DNA of 38,272 nucleotides from Legionellales bacterium (GCA_026399195.1 JAPLRK010000085.1:1-38272), one strand, 5' to 3'. Shown: positions 8,382 through 16,764, counted from the first letter of the stretch. Notes: a model not told the origin generated them from the letters alone. Numbers and translations: made by a program.

Positions 8382-8600
8382 GTGAAGTTAACAAAGGTCA
8401 ATGTCACTAAAACCATAGCAGATGCAACTGCTCTTCTAGAAAAAGAGGAACAGATGACGTCTGCTTTAAAGGTGATGTTTCAGTTGCTATTAACACTGAT
8501 TACCTTGCTTGCAGAACGCTATGCCATGAAAAGGGCGGGCGTGGTTTCATTTGAAAGCAAGGGTCTTGGTATTCGAAAGATAAGACCTTCGATGGGATGA
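8382..8600 (+). pseudogene. Transposase N-terminal remnant (IS66-like)
   Basis: A 72-codon frame starting at GTG. The first ~50 residues (TALLEKEEQMTSALKVMFQL, then LLTLITLLAERYAMKR) look like the helical N-terminus of IS66-type transposases, where the family usually continues into LNSxNSSKPPS. Here that signature, the zinc finger and the DDE domain are missing, and the sequence changes character after residue 50. No terminal inverted repeats were found around it. It is a decayed insertion-sequence fragment; family assignment is from memory of the motif. Confidence 0.5.
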
Positions 8601-8749
8601 CGCTTGAACGGACCTTTGAGCATGGTCGTAAAGAGAATAGAACTAAAAGAACCCTTGTCTCACTCGGCTGGATGGACCATGACGGAGAGATCCTGGCGGG
8701 TGCGCCTGAACAGGTGAAACCTCACGGGGGTGGTGGTCCAATCATTTAA
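8597..8749 (+). pseudogene. Unrecognised C-terminal coding fragment
   Basis: A 50-codon open frame (ATG 8597, TAA 8747-8749) whose in-frame extension upstream reads WYSKDKTFDGMTLERTF before a stop. The peptide (HGRKENRTKRTLVSLGWMDH, then [22 protein letters not shown]) has a protein-like composition, but I recognise no family. No good ribosome-binding site precedes the ATG. It overlaps the 3' end of convergent folE by 8 nt. Probably the tail of a gene whose body was lost in the same deletion that truncated the transposase upstream. Confidence 0.3.
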
Positions 8750-9281
8750 TCAAATTTAAAAACTCCATCCGACTGGTTGGGTTGTCGCGCATCTCACCCA
8801 GCATGACTGAGGTGGTCATAATGGAGTTTTGTTTTTCCACGCCTCTCATCATCATACAAAGATGCCTGGCCTCCATGACCACAGCCACACCCCTTGCGTG
8901 CGTGATGGAAGCAATGCACTGAGCCACTTCCGTGGTCAAGCGCTCTTGAATTTGCAAACGCCTTGCAAAAAAATCAACGATACGGGCGATTTTAGACAGA
9001 CCGATGACTTTTCCATTGGGTAAATAGCCTACGTGGCATTTTCCAAAAAAGGGCAACAAATGATGTTCGCACATAGAATACATTTCAATGTCTTTTACGA
9101 TGACCATCTCATTCATCTCGGATTCAAATAGGGCTCCGTTAATGATGTCATCGAGGTTCTCATGATATCCTTTGGTCAAGTATTTCATCGCTTGAGCTGC
9201 GCGCTCTGGGGTGTCTTCCAATCCTGGGCGATTAACGTTTTCGCCAATATTGATCAAAATTTGTTTGTATAGTTTTTGCAT
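8742..9281 (-). CDS. folE: GTP cyclohydrolase I
   Basis: 179 residues, shorter than E. coli FolE (222) but with the complete catalytic core. It converts GTP to 7,8-dihydroneopterin triphosphate, the first step of folate synthesis. Zinc ligands are visible as Cys71 and His74 (CEHHLLPF) and Cys142 (HLCMMMRG). Other signatures are [27 protein letters not shown] and [15 protein letters not shown] lies just before the start. It follows the HIT gene with a 25-nt gap and probably shares its promoter. Confidence 0.96.
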   Translation of the reverse strand: MQKLYKQILINIGENVNRPGLEDTPERAAQAMKYLTKGYHENLDDIINGALFESEMNEMVIVKDIEMYSMCEHHLLPFFGKCHVGYLPNGKVIGLSKIARIVDFFARRLQIQERLTTEVAQCIASITHARGVAVVMEARHLCMMMRGVEKQNSIMTTSVMLGEMRDNPTSRMEFLNLIK

Positions 9282-9306
9282 CTATTCACCTTAGAAAGTC
9301 TGCTGT

Positions 9307-9648
9307 TTACCCAGGAGGCCATGTCATCTGCCTGCCACCCAGAAGATGTAAATGAATGTGGTAAACCATTTGTCCCCCGCCGCTGTTTACATTAAACACC
9401 AGCCGGTATCCTGCCTCACTGAGGCCTTCGGTGCGAGCTAATTTTTGAGCAGTTAGAATGATTCGACCTAATAAGCCGTCGTCTTGGACGTCGACCTCAT
9501 CAATGGTTGCAATGTGGCGTTTGGGAATGATGAGAAGATGTGTGGGGGCTTGAGGGGAAATGTCATGAAAAGCCATGAGCTCTGCGTCATCATAGGCAAT
9601 TTTGGCCGATAGGTCACCAGAAGCAATTTTACAAAATAAACAAGTCAT
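9307..9648 (-). CDS. HIT-family nucleotide hydrolase (HinT-like)
   Basis: 113 residues starting at MTCLFCKIASGD, the usual N-terminus of the family; an upstream extension to 9678 is rejected because it crosses the promoter region. The histidine triad HIHLHLL near the C-terminus gives the nucleophile and phosphate-binding histidines. FCKI and HLLIIPKRHIATIDEV are typical of the HinT branch, which hydrolyses purine nucleoside phosphoramidates and aminoacyl-adenylates. The tail GGRQMTWPPG is also typical. It is the first gene of a two-gene unit with folE. Confidence 0.93.
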   Translation of the reverse strand: MTCLFCKIASGDLSAKIAYDDAELMAFHDISPQAPTHLLIIPKRHIATIDEVDVQDDGLLGRIILTAQKLARTEGLSEAGYRLVFNVNSGGGQMVYHIHLHLLGGRQMTWPPG

Positions 9649-9678
9649 GATGTTCCAACAGAGTGTGTCTCGACACAA

Positions 9679-9708
9679 ATTATACGCTGACTCGGTGGGT
9701 GTTCACAA
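9679..9708 (-). promoter_or_regulatory. Putative promoter of the HIT-folE unit
   Basis: On the minus strand, TTGTGA (9708-9703), an 18-nt spacer and a perfect TATAAT (9684-9679), ending 30 nt before the HIT start codon. It is divergent from the ppa promoter. Confidence 0.55.
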
Positions 9709-9726
9709 ATTTTGAAGCAAGATTCT

Positions 9727-9755
9727 TTGCCTTTTAAAGGTAATTTGATCATAAT
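9727..9755 (+). promoter_or_regulatory. Putative promoter of ppa
   Basis: TTGCCT (9727-9732), a 17-nt spacer and CATAAT (9750-9755), 31 nt before the ppa ATG. Confidence 0.45.
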
Positions 9756-9786
9756 ATGAATCTTTTATTTTTAGGGGGTTGGAACC

Positions 9787-10314
9787 ATGGGCTTGTTAGA
9801 CATCAAAAGTGGGCGTGATATCCCTAATGAAGTCAATGTGATTATTGAAATTCCTATGCATGGGGCGCCGGTTAAATATGAAGTCGACAAAGCTTCCGGA
9901 GCCTTGTTTGTCGATAGGTTTCTCGGAACAGCCATGTTTTATCCCGTCAACTATGGGTATATTCCGGCGACTCTGTCTGAGGATGGTGATCCCGTTGATG
10001 TCTTGGTGGTGACCCCTGTCCCTTTGATTTATGGGGCTGTGATCAGATGTCGGGTTGTTGGGCTTTTGAAAATGACCGATGAATCTGGCGTTGATGCCAA
10101 ACTTCTTGCCCTACCCATCAGCAAACTTTCCAAAATGTATGAATCCATCCAAACCTATTCAGATTTGCCCGAGCCTTTGCTAAAATCTATTGAGCACTTT
10201 TTTCAGCATTATAAGGACCTAGAAGAAGGTAAGTGGGTGAAAGTTGACGGTTGGGCGGGGCCAGAAGCGGCTCGTCATGAAATCATGGCCAGTGTTGAAC
10301 GGTATGAAAAATAG
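9787..10314 (+). CDS. ppa: Inorganic pyrophosphatase (soluble, family I)
   Basis: 175 residues (E. coli 176). It hydrolyses pyrophosphate to two phosphates and so pulls biosynthetic reactions forward. The metal-binding signature [11 protein letters not shown] is present, with [15 protein letters not shown] and [10 protein letters not shown] upstream and [13 protein letters not shown] near the C-terminus, all standard. AGGGGGTTGGAACC precedes the ATG. Monocistronic; the region downstream is a mobile-element insertion. Confidence 0.97.
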   Translation: MGLLDIKSGRDIPNEVNVIIEIPMHGAPVKYEVDKASGALFVDRFLGTAMFYPVNYGYIPATLSEDGDPVDVLVVTPVPLIYGAVIRCRVVGLLKMTDESGVDAKLLALPISKLSKMYESIQTYSDLPEPLLKSIEHFFQHYKDLEEGKWVKVDGWAGPEAARHEIMASVERYEK

Positions 10315-10351
10315 GGGTAGTCCGGGAGAAAGATCTCCTGGACCAAGATCA

Positions 10352-10836
10352 CTAGTGTCTTTTCTTGTTAATTCGTTCTCTTAAGCTGTCATCCCCGCGC
10401 AGGCGGGGATCCATCCATCAATATAATCCTATACTCAAATCAAGCCACTGAGGGTTGTGTTGTTTAATTAGATTGATTTTCCACTTCCTCCTTCAGTAAT
10501 GCTAATCGCTTTTCTACTTCCACCCAAAAATCTTCCATTTATACAAGCATCTCCTGGATGCCGCGGATAAACCGCGGCACGTCGGCGACGGGGGAGATCA
10601 AATGTCAACAGCCCTTACTCAAAAATTCCAATTTATTGTGATAAGCGCTTGGATGATGCTCTTGAAACGCTAGATAAAGCATGGGATACAATGACAGAAA
10701 ATATTCGTTTAAATCGTAATCCGGGGTTCAATCTAAAAGTATCCAAAGATGGGCAACTCGAGTGATTTGCAAGATGGATCCCCGCCTGCGCGGGGATGAC
10801 AGATTGAGAGATCGAATTAACAAGAAAAGGCACTAG
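10352..10836. mobile_element. 485-bp MITE-like element with 64-nt inverted ends
   Basis: The left end (10352-10415) and the reverse complement of the right end (10773-10836) both read CTAGTGYCTTTTCTTGTT, then AATTCG, and finish in TCATCCCCGCGCAGGCGGGG and ATCCATC; they differ at only about six of 64 positions. The inner part of each end is itself a hairpin (CCCCGCGCAGGCGGGG). Inside are a second palindrome (CCGCGGATAAACCGCGG, about 10561-10577), a 24-codon minus-strand ORF (10464-10538, MEDFWVEVEKRLALL...) and a 39-codon plus-strand frame (10646-10765, RLDDALETLDKAWDTMTENI...), neither firmly recognised. No transposase gene is present. The right end stops one base from the stop codon of the HdeD-like gene. 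Confidence 0.7.
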
Positions 10837-10837
10837 C

Positions 10838-11395
10838 CTAACTACGCCGACCCGCTAGTGCTAGAAAAATATAAGTCCAGCCGTTAATGATGAGCTCTAT
10901 GGCAATGAACAACCCGAGCACCCACAGACCGCTATAGGGCCACTGCAATAGGATAAGGACGCCGAGGATGATAGCTGTGAGTCCTGCAAAAATGAGCCAA
11001 CCCCATCCTCCTTGGGAGCGAAGGGAATTTGCCATAATAAGGCGTGTCACTCCGATGATGATCAACATCCAAGCGATGAGAACGGTGATCAAGGTAGAGG
11101 CAAGGATCGGGTCATAAATCACAACCCCACCACCGAGAATATAGAGAATGGCAATCAAAGCATGCCAAACAGCCCCCCTCCATTGCTTACTTGTGAACAC
11201 ATCAACAACTTGAGAAATCCCTGCAATCAGTAAAATAACACCTAAAAACAACACACTGGCAATAGTTAGTCCTACGACCATTCCCATACCGATGCAACCC
11301 AAAATGACAAATAAGATGCCTAAGGCCAATAACCAACCCCAGTTACGCTGAAATGTAGCCGATCCATCGGTGACAACTACTTGAATTTTTGCCAT
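10838..11395 (-). CDS. HdeD-family (DUF308) inner-membrane protein
   Basis: 185 residues with six predicted membrane segments in three hairpin pairs: LLALGILFVILGCIGMG, ASVLFLGVILLIAGISQ, ALIAILYILGGGVVI, STLITVLIAWMLIIIGV, WLIFAGLTAIILGVLIL and LWVLGLFIAIELIINGW. This is the HdeD/DUF308 repeat architecture. HdeD is linked to acid resistance at high cell density in E. coli, but the biochemical role of the family is not established. It is monocistronic, and its stop codon lies one base from the end of the MITE-like element, so the insertion may have fixed its current 3' end. Confidence 0.85.
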   Translation of the reverse strand: MAKIQVVVTDGSATFQRNWGWLLALGILFVILGCIGMGMVVGLTIASVLFLGVILLIAGISQVVDVFTSKQWRGAVWHALIAILYILGGGVVIYDPILASTLITVLIAWMLIIIGVTRLIMANSLRSQGGWGWLIFAGLTAIILGVLILLQWPYSGLWVLGLFIAIELIINGWTYIFLALAGRRS

Positions 11396-11542
11396 AAAAT
11401 GTCCTTATAAAAAGTGAATGAAACATGTTCCAATACCCAATGTATCTGAGATTGCTATTTCCCGCCACTTTTTCTTCTCGGAACCACCGAACCTTGGGTT
11501 GCAGGGCGATTGCATTAAAACGCTCAATATATGCACAGAAAA

Positions 11543-11568
11543 TCCGAGCCGTGACCGTTAGGGAGCGG
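11543..11568. repeat. Dispersed repeat, copy 1 (TCCGAGCCGTGACCGTTAGG)
   Basis: Twenty-six bases matching 26098-26123 at 24 positions. The family consensus (CCGCGACCGTCAGGGAGCGG) is a dispersed repeat I recall from several proteobacterial genomes. Both copies here are intergenic. Confidence 0.6.
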
Positions 11569-11574
11569 AAGAGT

Positions 11575-11623
11575 ACTAGTGCCGCCCCCTTTATTGAGCG
11601 AGTTTAAAGGACTCGGCACTAGT
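11575..11623. repeat. 49-bp palindrome ending in ACTAGTGCCG
   Basis: Perfect 10-nt terminal inverted repeat (ACTAGTGCCG / CGGCACTAGT) with an inner 6-bp pairing (CCTTTA / TAAAGG). The tips share CTAGTGCC with the ends of the 485-bp element at 10352-10836, so it may be a deletion derivative or minimal relative of the same family. Confidence 0.55.
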
Positions 11624-11792
11624 GTGTATGTAGACCCTGTTTTTGGTCAACATGAGTTGGCCTTAGATTGTCTCAACATTGTCGAGGATACTTTGAGGTG
11701 CGATTTTTATGCTGAAATGTGTCGTGTTCCGCGCTGCATCGTTTGTGCATTACAAAAACAACTTGACGCAAGAAACTTTAGATAGGGGGTTG

Positions 11793-11821
11793 AAAATAAG
11801 CCGCGCCCTAAAGACGCGGCT
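11793..11821 (-). terminator. Rho-independent terminator of rplM-rpsI
   Basis: On the minus strand, AGCCGCG, a 9-nt loop and CGCGGCT are followed by TTATTTTC, 11 nt after the rpsI stop codon. Confidence 0.75.
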
Positions 11822-11831
11822 GAGAATGGGT

Positions 11832-12263
11832 TTAACGTTTTGAATACTGAGTTGCTCGGCGTGCTTTGTGTAAGCCTACCTTCTTTCTTTCCACACATCG
11901 TGAGTCACGAGTCAGTAAACCACGTGAGCGCAATTTTCGACGATATGAATCAGGAAGCGGTTCTGCTCCTTCAACAAGGCCTTTCTCGTCATATTGAACC
12001 AACGCTCTAGCAATGCCCAGACGAATGGCCCCAGCTTGGCCTGAAATGCCGCCACCAGTAACTGTTGCGTAAATGTCGAATTGATTGAGAACGTTTACGG
12101 CTTCTAAGGGTTGCTTGATGATCATACTTGCCGTTTCACGACCAAAATAGTCTGTCAGAGCACGATCATTGACTTTGATGTTGCCCTTCCCAGGACGCAG
12201 GAAAACTCGAGCTGTGGAGCTCTTCCTTCGGCCAGTACCGTAGTATTGTTGTGCTTGGGCCAT
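11832..12263 (-). CDS. rpsI: 30S ribosomal protein S9
   Basis: 143 residues with [55 protein letters not shown] and the C-terminal tail ending QYSKR that reaches the ribosomal P site. It is 13 residues longer than E. coli S9 (130). The extra residues lie around 94-110 ([17 protein letters not shown]), where E. coli has a short ESLRSELRK stretch. It follows rplM after 5 nt in the standard rplM-rpsI operon and ends in a clear terminator. Confidence 0.97.
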   Translation of the reverse strand: MAQAQQYYGTGRRKSSTARVFLRPGKGNIKVNDRALTDYFGRETASMIIKQPLEAVNVLNQFDIYATVTGGGISGQAGAIRLGIARALVQYDEKGLVEGAEPLPDSYRRKLRSRGLLTRDSRCVERKKVGLHKARRATQYSKR

Positions 12264-12268
12264 ATGAC

Positions 12269-12703
12269 TTATTCCTCAATTTCAAGTGTTTTAGGAAGCT
12301 GTGCTTCATGTGGATGTTCGTTGCCAACGTAAATTTTGAGTTTACGGTACATATCTCTACCCAATGAATTCTTGGGGAGCATCCCTTTGACGGCGCGCTC
12401 GATGATGCGTATTGGATTTTTAGCCTGTAGTTTATCAAAAGAAATCGACTTGATGCCACCTGGATAACCACTGTGGCTGTAATATTGTTTTTCTTTGAAC
12501 TTTCGGCCGGTGACCATGACCTTTTCAGCATGGGTGACAATAATATAATCACCGGTATCAACGTGTGGGGTATATTCGGCTTTATGTTTTCCACGTAATC
12601 GACGAGCGATTTCTGTGGCAAGACGGCCCAAAACTTTGTTTGTGGCATCTACCACATACCAATCACGTCTGACTTCGTGTGCCTTGGCGCTAAATGTTTT
12701 CAT
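12269..12703 (-). CDS. rplM: 50S ribosomal protein L13
   Basis: 144 residues starting [20 protein letters not shown], the usual L13 N-terminus. The in-frame ATG seven codons upstream is rejected because CGGAG lies 9 nt before 12703 and family length fits. Family motifs are [33 protein letters not shown] and [14 protein letters not shown]13 is an early 50S assembly protein. First gene of rplM-rpsI. Confidence 0.97.
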   Translation of the reverse strand: MKTFSAKAHEVRRDWYVVDATNKVLGRLATEIARRLRGKHKAEYTPHVDTGDYIIVTHAEKVMVTGRKFKEKQYYSHSGYPGGIKSISFDKLQAKNPIRIIERAVKGMLPKNSLGRDMYRKLKIYVGNEHPHEAQLPKTLEIEE

Positions 12704-12755
12704 GAAACTAACTCCGTAGGGCAAAATGTATTCTATAAATGTTCTTGGACGGGCG

Positions 12756-12784
12756 ATTTTAACTAAAAGCTAAGAAGCACACAA
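12756..12784 (-). promoter_or_regulatory. Putative promoter of rplM-rpsI
   Basis: On the minus strand, TTGTGT (12784-12779), a 17-nt spacer and TAAAAT (12761-12756), about 50 nt before the rplM start. It lies downstream of the long hairpin at 12821-12920. Confidence 0.4.
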
Positions 12785-12820
12785 GTAAAATGTGATTTTT
12801 ACAGCATTTATTTTGATTTA

Positions 12821-12920
12821 GGGATCCAAATGTTAATAATATACCCGTTTGGCATCCGATCATGGCAAAATGATGACAAGAAGGGATGCCAAACGGGTAT
12901 ATTATTAACGTTTGGATCCC
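12821..12920. repeat. 100-bp element: 37-nt inverted repeat with a single mismatch
   Basis: The left arm 12821-12857 begins GGGATCCAAATG and the right arm 12884-12920 is its reverse complement with one substitution. The arms contain TAATATACCCGTTTGGCATC and enclose a 26-nt loop. The pairing would give a very stable hairpin RNA. It lies 27 nt past the ihfA stop codon and upstream of the rplM promoter. No T-run follows the stem on the minus strand. It resembles in architecture, but not in sequence, the inner hairpin at 38144-38223. Confidence 0.85.
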
Positions 12921-12947
12921 TTCTGTCGCACGGAGGGGGACTCTACG

Positions 12948-13241
12948 TTATTTCTCAATCTCTTCAATTCTTGTTTTTAATTTTAATCCAGGCTTAAAAG
13001 TAACCACGCGACGAGCCGCCACGGGGATTGGTTCGCCTGTTTTAGGATTTCTGCCAGGTCTTTGTAATTTATCCCTCAGCGTGAAATTGCCAAAACCAGA
13101 CAGTTTTACGTGGTGGCCGTTCTCTAGAGCGGTTCTGATTTCCTCAAAGAATTGTTCAACCATATCCTTGGCGTCTGATCGGGTCAGTTGTATCTCGTCA
13201 CATAAGGCTTCAGCCATTATAGCTTTACTTAAAGCATTCAT
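12948..13241 (-). CDS. ihfA: Integration host factor, alpha subunit
   Basis: 97 residues of the HU/IHF family. It pairs with IHF-beta to bend DNA sharply. The beta-arm signature [20 protein letters not shown] and [14 protein letters not shown] are closer to IhfA than to HU or IhfB. Location downstream of pheT is the classic gammaproteobacterial pheST-ihfA order and supports the alpha assignment. The gap to pheT is 37 nt. Confidence 0.94.
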   Translation of the reverse strand: MNALSKAIMAEALCDEIQLTRSDAKDMVEQFFEEIRTALENGHHVKLSGFGNFTLRDKLQRPGRNPKTGEPIPVAARRVVTFKPGLKLKTRIEEIEK

Positions 13242-13278
13242 GTTAGGTCCCTCATAAGTCTATCGTGCGATGAGTTAT

Positions 13279-15669
13279 TTATGGTGTAGCTTCTGCACGA
13301 CATTGTATTCCCAATTTCTTATCTAGTTCTGTGAGTATAGCACTGATTATTGAATTGATCTCAGCGTCTACCAGTGTTCGATGGTCGTCTTGCAAGATCA
13401 AGGCTATTGCTACACTTTTTTTGCCCTCGGGGATAGACGCACCGGTATACACATCAAACACATCGAACGACTTAAGTAAATTGGACGCGACAACGTCACG
13501 AACCGCTTTTTCTATTTGGGCGGCGTTTATTTCGCGGTCGACGAGCAGCGATAAGTCTCGTTTGATCTGAGGATATTTTGAAATGGGTTGATATTGCGCG
13601 TGCGGCTGCTGACACAATGGTTTTAAATTTAATTCAAATAGGATGACATTGTTCGTAAGATCAAGAGCATCCATGAGACGAGGATGAAGCACGCCTATCC
13701 AACCGATTTCTGTAGTATCTAACATCAGTTGCGCGGTTTGACCTGGGTGAAGGGCTGGGTGAGTTGCTGACACAAAGTGGACATTTGAATGCGAAAGCCC
13801 GTCTAAAAGAGATTGCAAATCGCCTTTCAGGTCAAAAAAATCATAAGGTCGTGTGCTTTCGCTCCAGTTTAGCTCACCGTGAGTTCCTGTGATTAAGCCT
13901 GCGAAACAAGGTCTCTCTTCCAAGACATCACCCTTCATATCAAACACAACGCCGGCCTCAAAGCACTTGATAGCTGTTTGTTGACGATGGGCGTTATAAA
14001 CAGTCGATGCCAATAACCCTGGCCACAACCCGACGCGCATGACAGATAATTCGGAGGAGATGGGATTTATCAGTTGCATGGATTGGCTTTCAGGGTACAG
14101 GGCTTGCTGGAGCTCTGGGTCAACAAAACTATAGGTGATGGTTTCACAATAGCCTCGATGACTAAAAAAGGCTGTCATTTGGCGAAGTAATTGTTCATAT
14201 GGGTTCGTCAATCCTGGTCGTATCAATGCTTTCATAGGGGTCGGTATCATATGATCATAACCGTGAAGACGTATGATTTCTTCTACCAAATCCACATCCA
14301 ATTCGAGATCAAAACGATGTGCTGGTACAGTGACAGACCAGGGTTTTTTCTGATGGTCCACCGTCATTCCAAGTGCTGTTAAGCTCGAGATCATTTCTTC
14401 ATCCCCTACCTTTACCCCTGTTAATTGTTGAACTTGTGAGGGTTGAAAGGAGATGTGGATTGGTTTGGGTAAGGCTTTCGCATGACGAACTGAAGTGATG
14501 GGTCCAACCTGACCGCCTACAATGGATTGTAATAATTGTGTTGCGCGTTCTAAGGCATCGGTTTGTAACGTTGGAGAGACCCCTCTCTCATAGCGTAGTG
14601 AGGCATCACTGTGTAATGCATAGTGTCTAGCGACCCCAGCGATGTTCAAAGGATTAAAAAAAGCACTTTCGAGAAATAAATCGGTTGTATGGTCTTGAAC
14701 GGCACTGGCTTCGCTCCCCATGATGCCGGCTATGGCTAATGCTTTGTTGTCATCAGCTATCACGAGCACTTGGTCATTTAAGGTGATTTCTTGTTCGTTC
14801 AGCAACTTGATGGTTTCAGAGGGATGGCCAAAGCGGACTTGGATGCCACCGGTTAAAGTTTGTAAATCAAAGGCATGCATAGGCTGACCAATTTCAAGCA
14901 TGACATAATTCATCACATCAACCACAGGGTGAATCGAACGAAGCCCTGATCGGCGTAGTCGCTCCTTTATCAAAAGAGGTGTGGTTGCTTGGGGGTTTAT
15001 CCCGCGGATGATTCGCCCACAATACGCGGGGCATGCATCCATGGCGTGCACTTTTATGGACAGGGTTTCATCAAGTGTGGGGGTGATTGCTTTGGGCGGG
15101 ATTGGTGAAAAGGGCAGCTGGTTCAGGGCTGCAATCTCTCTGGCCACGCCTAAAACGCTGAAACAATCCGCACGGTTCGGGGTCAAATCAAGATCAAGTA
15201 CCTGATCGTCTAGCATGAGGTATTCACGTAAATCAACGCCAAGTGGCGCATCATCCGGAAGTTCCATGATCCCCTCAGATTGATCGGCGATGCCAAGTTC
15301 AACTTGAGAACAAAGCATCCCTTGTGATAATTCACCACGGAGCTTGGATTCTTTGATGATGAGGTCTTTCCCTAAGTGGGCACCCATCTTTGCCAATGCA
15401 ACGGTTAATCCATTGCGAACATTCGAAGCGCCGCAGACAACTTTAAGGATGGACCCAGATCCGTCATCGATGTCACACAGGGTCAATCGATCTGCTTGTG
15501 GGTGCGGTTTGGTTTGCAGAACTTTAGCAACCACCACGTTTGAAAAAACGTCGGCAACGGGGTGCAGCGCATCGACTTCAAGACCTGCCATGGTTAATTG
15601 CGTTGCCAGTTGGGAGCCTGATAATGTTGGATTCACCCATTCGCGCAACCACAACTCACTGATTTTCAT
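13279..15669 (-). CDS. pheT: Phenylalanyl-tRNA synthetase, beta subunit
   Basis: 796 residues, the same size as E. coli PheT (795). Together with PheS it forms the alpha2-beta2 enzyme that charges tRNA-Phe. Domain order: N-terminal MKISELWLREWVNP, tRNA-binding OB-fold (about 40-150, with VVVAKVLQTKPHPQADRLTLC), B3/B4 editing domain (about 210-375), B5 domain (about 400-475) and C-terminal ferredoxin-like anticodon-binding domain (about 700-793, with PISKYPQIKRDLSLLVDREI). It starts 8 nt after the pheS stop and is followed by ihfA. Confidence 0.96.
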   Translation of the reverse strand: MKISELWLREWVNPTLSGSQLATQLTMAGLEVDALHPVADVFSNVVVAKVLQTKPHPQADRLTLCDIDDGSGSILKVVCGASNVRNGLTVALAKMGAHLGKDLIIKESKLRGELSQGMLCSQVELGIADQSEGIMELPDDAPLGVDLREYLMLDDQVLDLDLTPNRADCFSVLGVAREIAALNQLPFSPIPPKAITPTLDETLSIKVHAMDACPAYCGRIIRGINPQATTPLLIKERLRRSGLRSIHPVVDVMNYVMLEIGQPMHAFDLQTLTGGIQVRFGHPSETIKLLNEQEITLNDQVLVIADDNKALAIAGIMGSEASAVQDHTTDLFLESAFFNPLNIAGVARHYALHSDASLRYERGVSPTLQTDALERATQLLQSIVGGQVGPITSVRHAKALPKPIHISFQPSQVQQLTGVKVGDEEMISSLTALGMTVDHQKKPWSVTVPAHRFDLELDVDLVEEIIRLHGYDHMIPTPMKALIRPGLTNPYEQLLRQMTAFFSHRGYCETITYSFVDPELQQALYPESQSMQLINPISSELSVMRVGLWPGLLASTVYNAHRQQTAIKCFEAGVVFDMKGDVLEERPCFAGLITGTHGELNWSESTRPYDFFDLKGDLQSLLDGLSHSNVHFVSATHPALHPGQTAQLMLDTTEIGWIGVLHPRLMDALDLTNNVILFELNLKPLCQQPHAQYQPISKYPQIKRDLSLLVDREINAAQIEKAVRDVVASNLLKSFDVFDVYTGASIPEGKKSVAIALILQDDHRTLVDAEINSIISAILTELDKKLGIQCRAEATP

Positions 15670-15677
15670 CTGGTTTC

Positions 15678-16691
15678 CTAAAACTGGTTTAAAAAGGTCA
15701 AGTCATTCTCAAACATCATACGCAAATCATCGATGCCATAGTAAAGCATAGCCAATCTATCGAGGCCCATCCCGAAGGCCCAGCCTTGATATTCTTTAGG
15801 AGAGATATTGACAGAAGAAAGCACATTGGGATGAACCATGCCACACCCTAAGACCTCAAGCCAACCCGTGAATTTACAAGCGCGACAGCCAACGCCCATA
15901 CATTGAGTACATTCGATATCGACCTCTGCTGAGGGTTCCGTAAATGGAAAATAAGAAGGCCTGAACCTTACCCCTAATTTTTTATTAAAAAATTGCGCAA
16001 AAAAATCGATCAAGAGGCCTTTTAAATCAGATAAAGTGGCTTCCTTGTCGATCAATAAGCCTTCGACTTGGTGGAACATGGGTGTGTGGGTCAGATCCGA
16101 ATCACATCGATATACCCGTCCTGGGGCTATCAATCGAAAAGGAGGAAGGCGATTCTCCATGCTTCGAATTTGAACCGGAGAGGTGTGAGTACGTAACAGG
16201 CGTCCATCACCAAAATAGAAAGTATCATGCATGGCGCGGGCTGGATGATGGTGTGGGATATTGAGAGCCTCAAAATTATAAAATTCAGTTTCAATTTCAG
16301 GGCCATCGATGATATCAAACCCCAAGCAGCTGAAATAGTCATTCACCCGTTGTTTGACTTGAGTGACAGGATGAATCGAGCCTGAAGAATGACCTCGTCC
16401 TGGTAGGGTCACATCAATATGATCCTCTGCCAATTTCTGAAGCAGAGCCTGTTCTTTGAGTTGCAGCATCTTTTGTTCGATGCATTCGGTGATCTCTCGT
16501 TTGGCCTGGTTCACCCAAAGACCTATTTTAGGTTTTTCTGATGGGGGCAGGTGCACGAGGGTCTTAAGAATATCAGTTAAGCGCCCTTTTTTGCCGAGAT
16601 AGTCGACTCGGATCGCTTCAAGCAAACTGATGGTTTCAGTTTTTTCAATAGCATCAAAGGCTTGTTGTTGAAGAAGGGTGATGTCTTGCAT
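15678..16691 (-). CDS. pheS: Phenylalanyl-tRNA synthetase, alpha subunit
   Basis: 337 residues (E. coli 327). The catalytic class II core shows motif 2 ([20 protein letters not shown]) and motif 3 ([20 protein letters not shown]). [10 protein letters not shown] and [14 protein letters not shown] are family signatures. The N-terminal coiled coil (about 1-85) binds tRNA. No strong Shine-Dalgarno is visible before the ATG. The gene is preceded by a perfect hairpin plus T-run, suggesting control separate from rplT. Confidence 0.97.
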   Translation of the reverse strand: MQDITLLQQQAFDAIEKTETISLLEAIRVDYLGKKGRLTDILKTLVHLPPSEKPKIGLWVNQAKREITECIEQKMLQLKEQALLQKLAEDHIDVTLPGRGHSSGSIHPVTQVKQRVNDYFSCLGFDIIDGPEIETEFYNFEALNIPHHHPARAMHDTFYFGDGRLLRTHTSPVQIRSMENRLPPFRLIAPGRVYRCDSDLTHTPMFHQVEGLLIDKEATLSDLKGLLIDFFAQFFNKKLGVRFRPSYFPFTEPSAEVDIECTQCMGVGCRACKFTGWLEVLGCGMVHPNVLSSVNISPKEYQGWAFGMGLDRLAMLYYGIDDLRMMFENDLTFLNQF

Positions 16692-16704
16692 AGTATCATC
16701 GCCT

Positions 16705-16738
16705 AAAAATCGCGAATTTATAATCTATAAATTCGCGA
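16705..16738 (-). terminator. Hairpin plus T-run between rplT and pheS (possible attenuator)
   Basis: On the minus strand, TCGCGAATTTATA (16738-16726), a 3-nt loop and its perfect 13-nt complement TATAAATTCGCGA (16722-16710) are followed by TTTTT (16709-16705). The element ends 13 nt before the pheS ATG. It has intrinsic-terminator form inside an operon. In E. coli pheST is controlled by attenuation through the pheM leader peptide at this place. Here only a 9-codon ORF (MYASRIYRL) overlaps the hairpin and it has no Phe codon. Confidence 0.65.
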
Positions 16739-16764
16739 AGCGTACATTATTTAATGAGCGCGGC

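Larger units (their letters stand above)
11396..11831. other. Repeat-rich gap between the HdeD-like gene and rpsI
   Basis: A 436-nt gap with no recognised gene. It holds the repeat at 11543-11568, the palindrome at 11575-11623 and the rpsI terminator. An open frame of 68 codons (11579-11785, DPVFGQHELALDCLNIVEDT...) starts inside the palindrome without a ribosome-binding site. Its composition is protein-like but I recognise nothing in it; it may be a gene fragment. Confidence 0.4.

Noticed and set aside
12166-12648. 160-codon minus-strand frame overlapping rplM and rpsI
   Set aside because: Same strand but different frame from rplM and rpsI, both of which are fully conserved; no family resemblance.
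16692-16764. pheM-type leader peptide
   Set aside because: No ORF with Phe codons fits between rplT and pheS; only the hairpin itself is supported.
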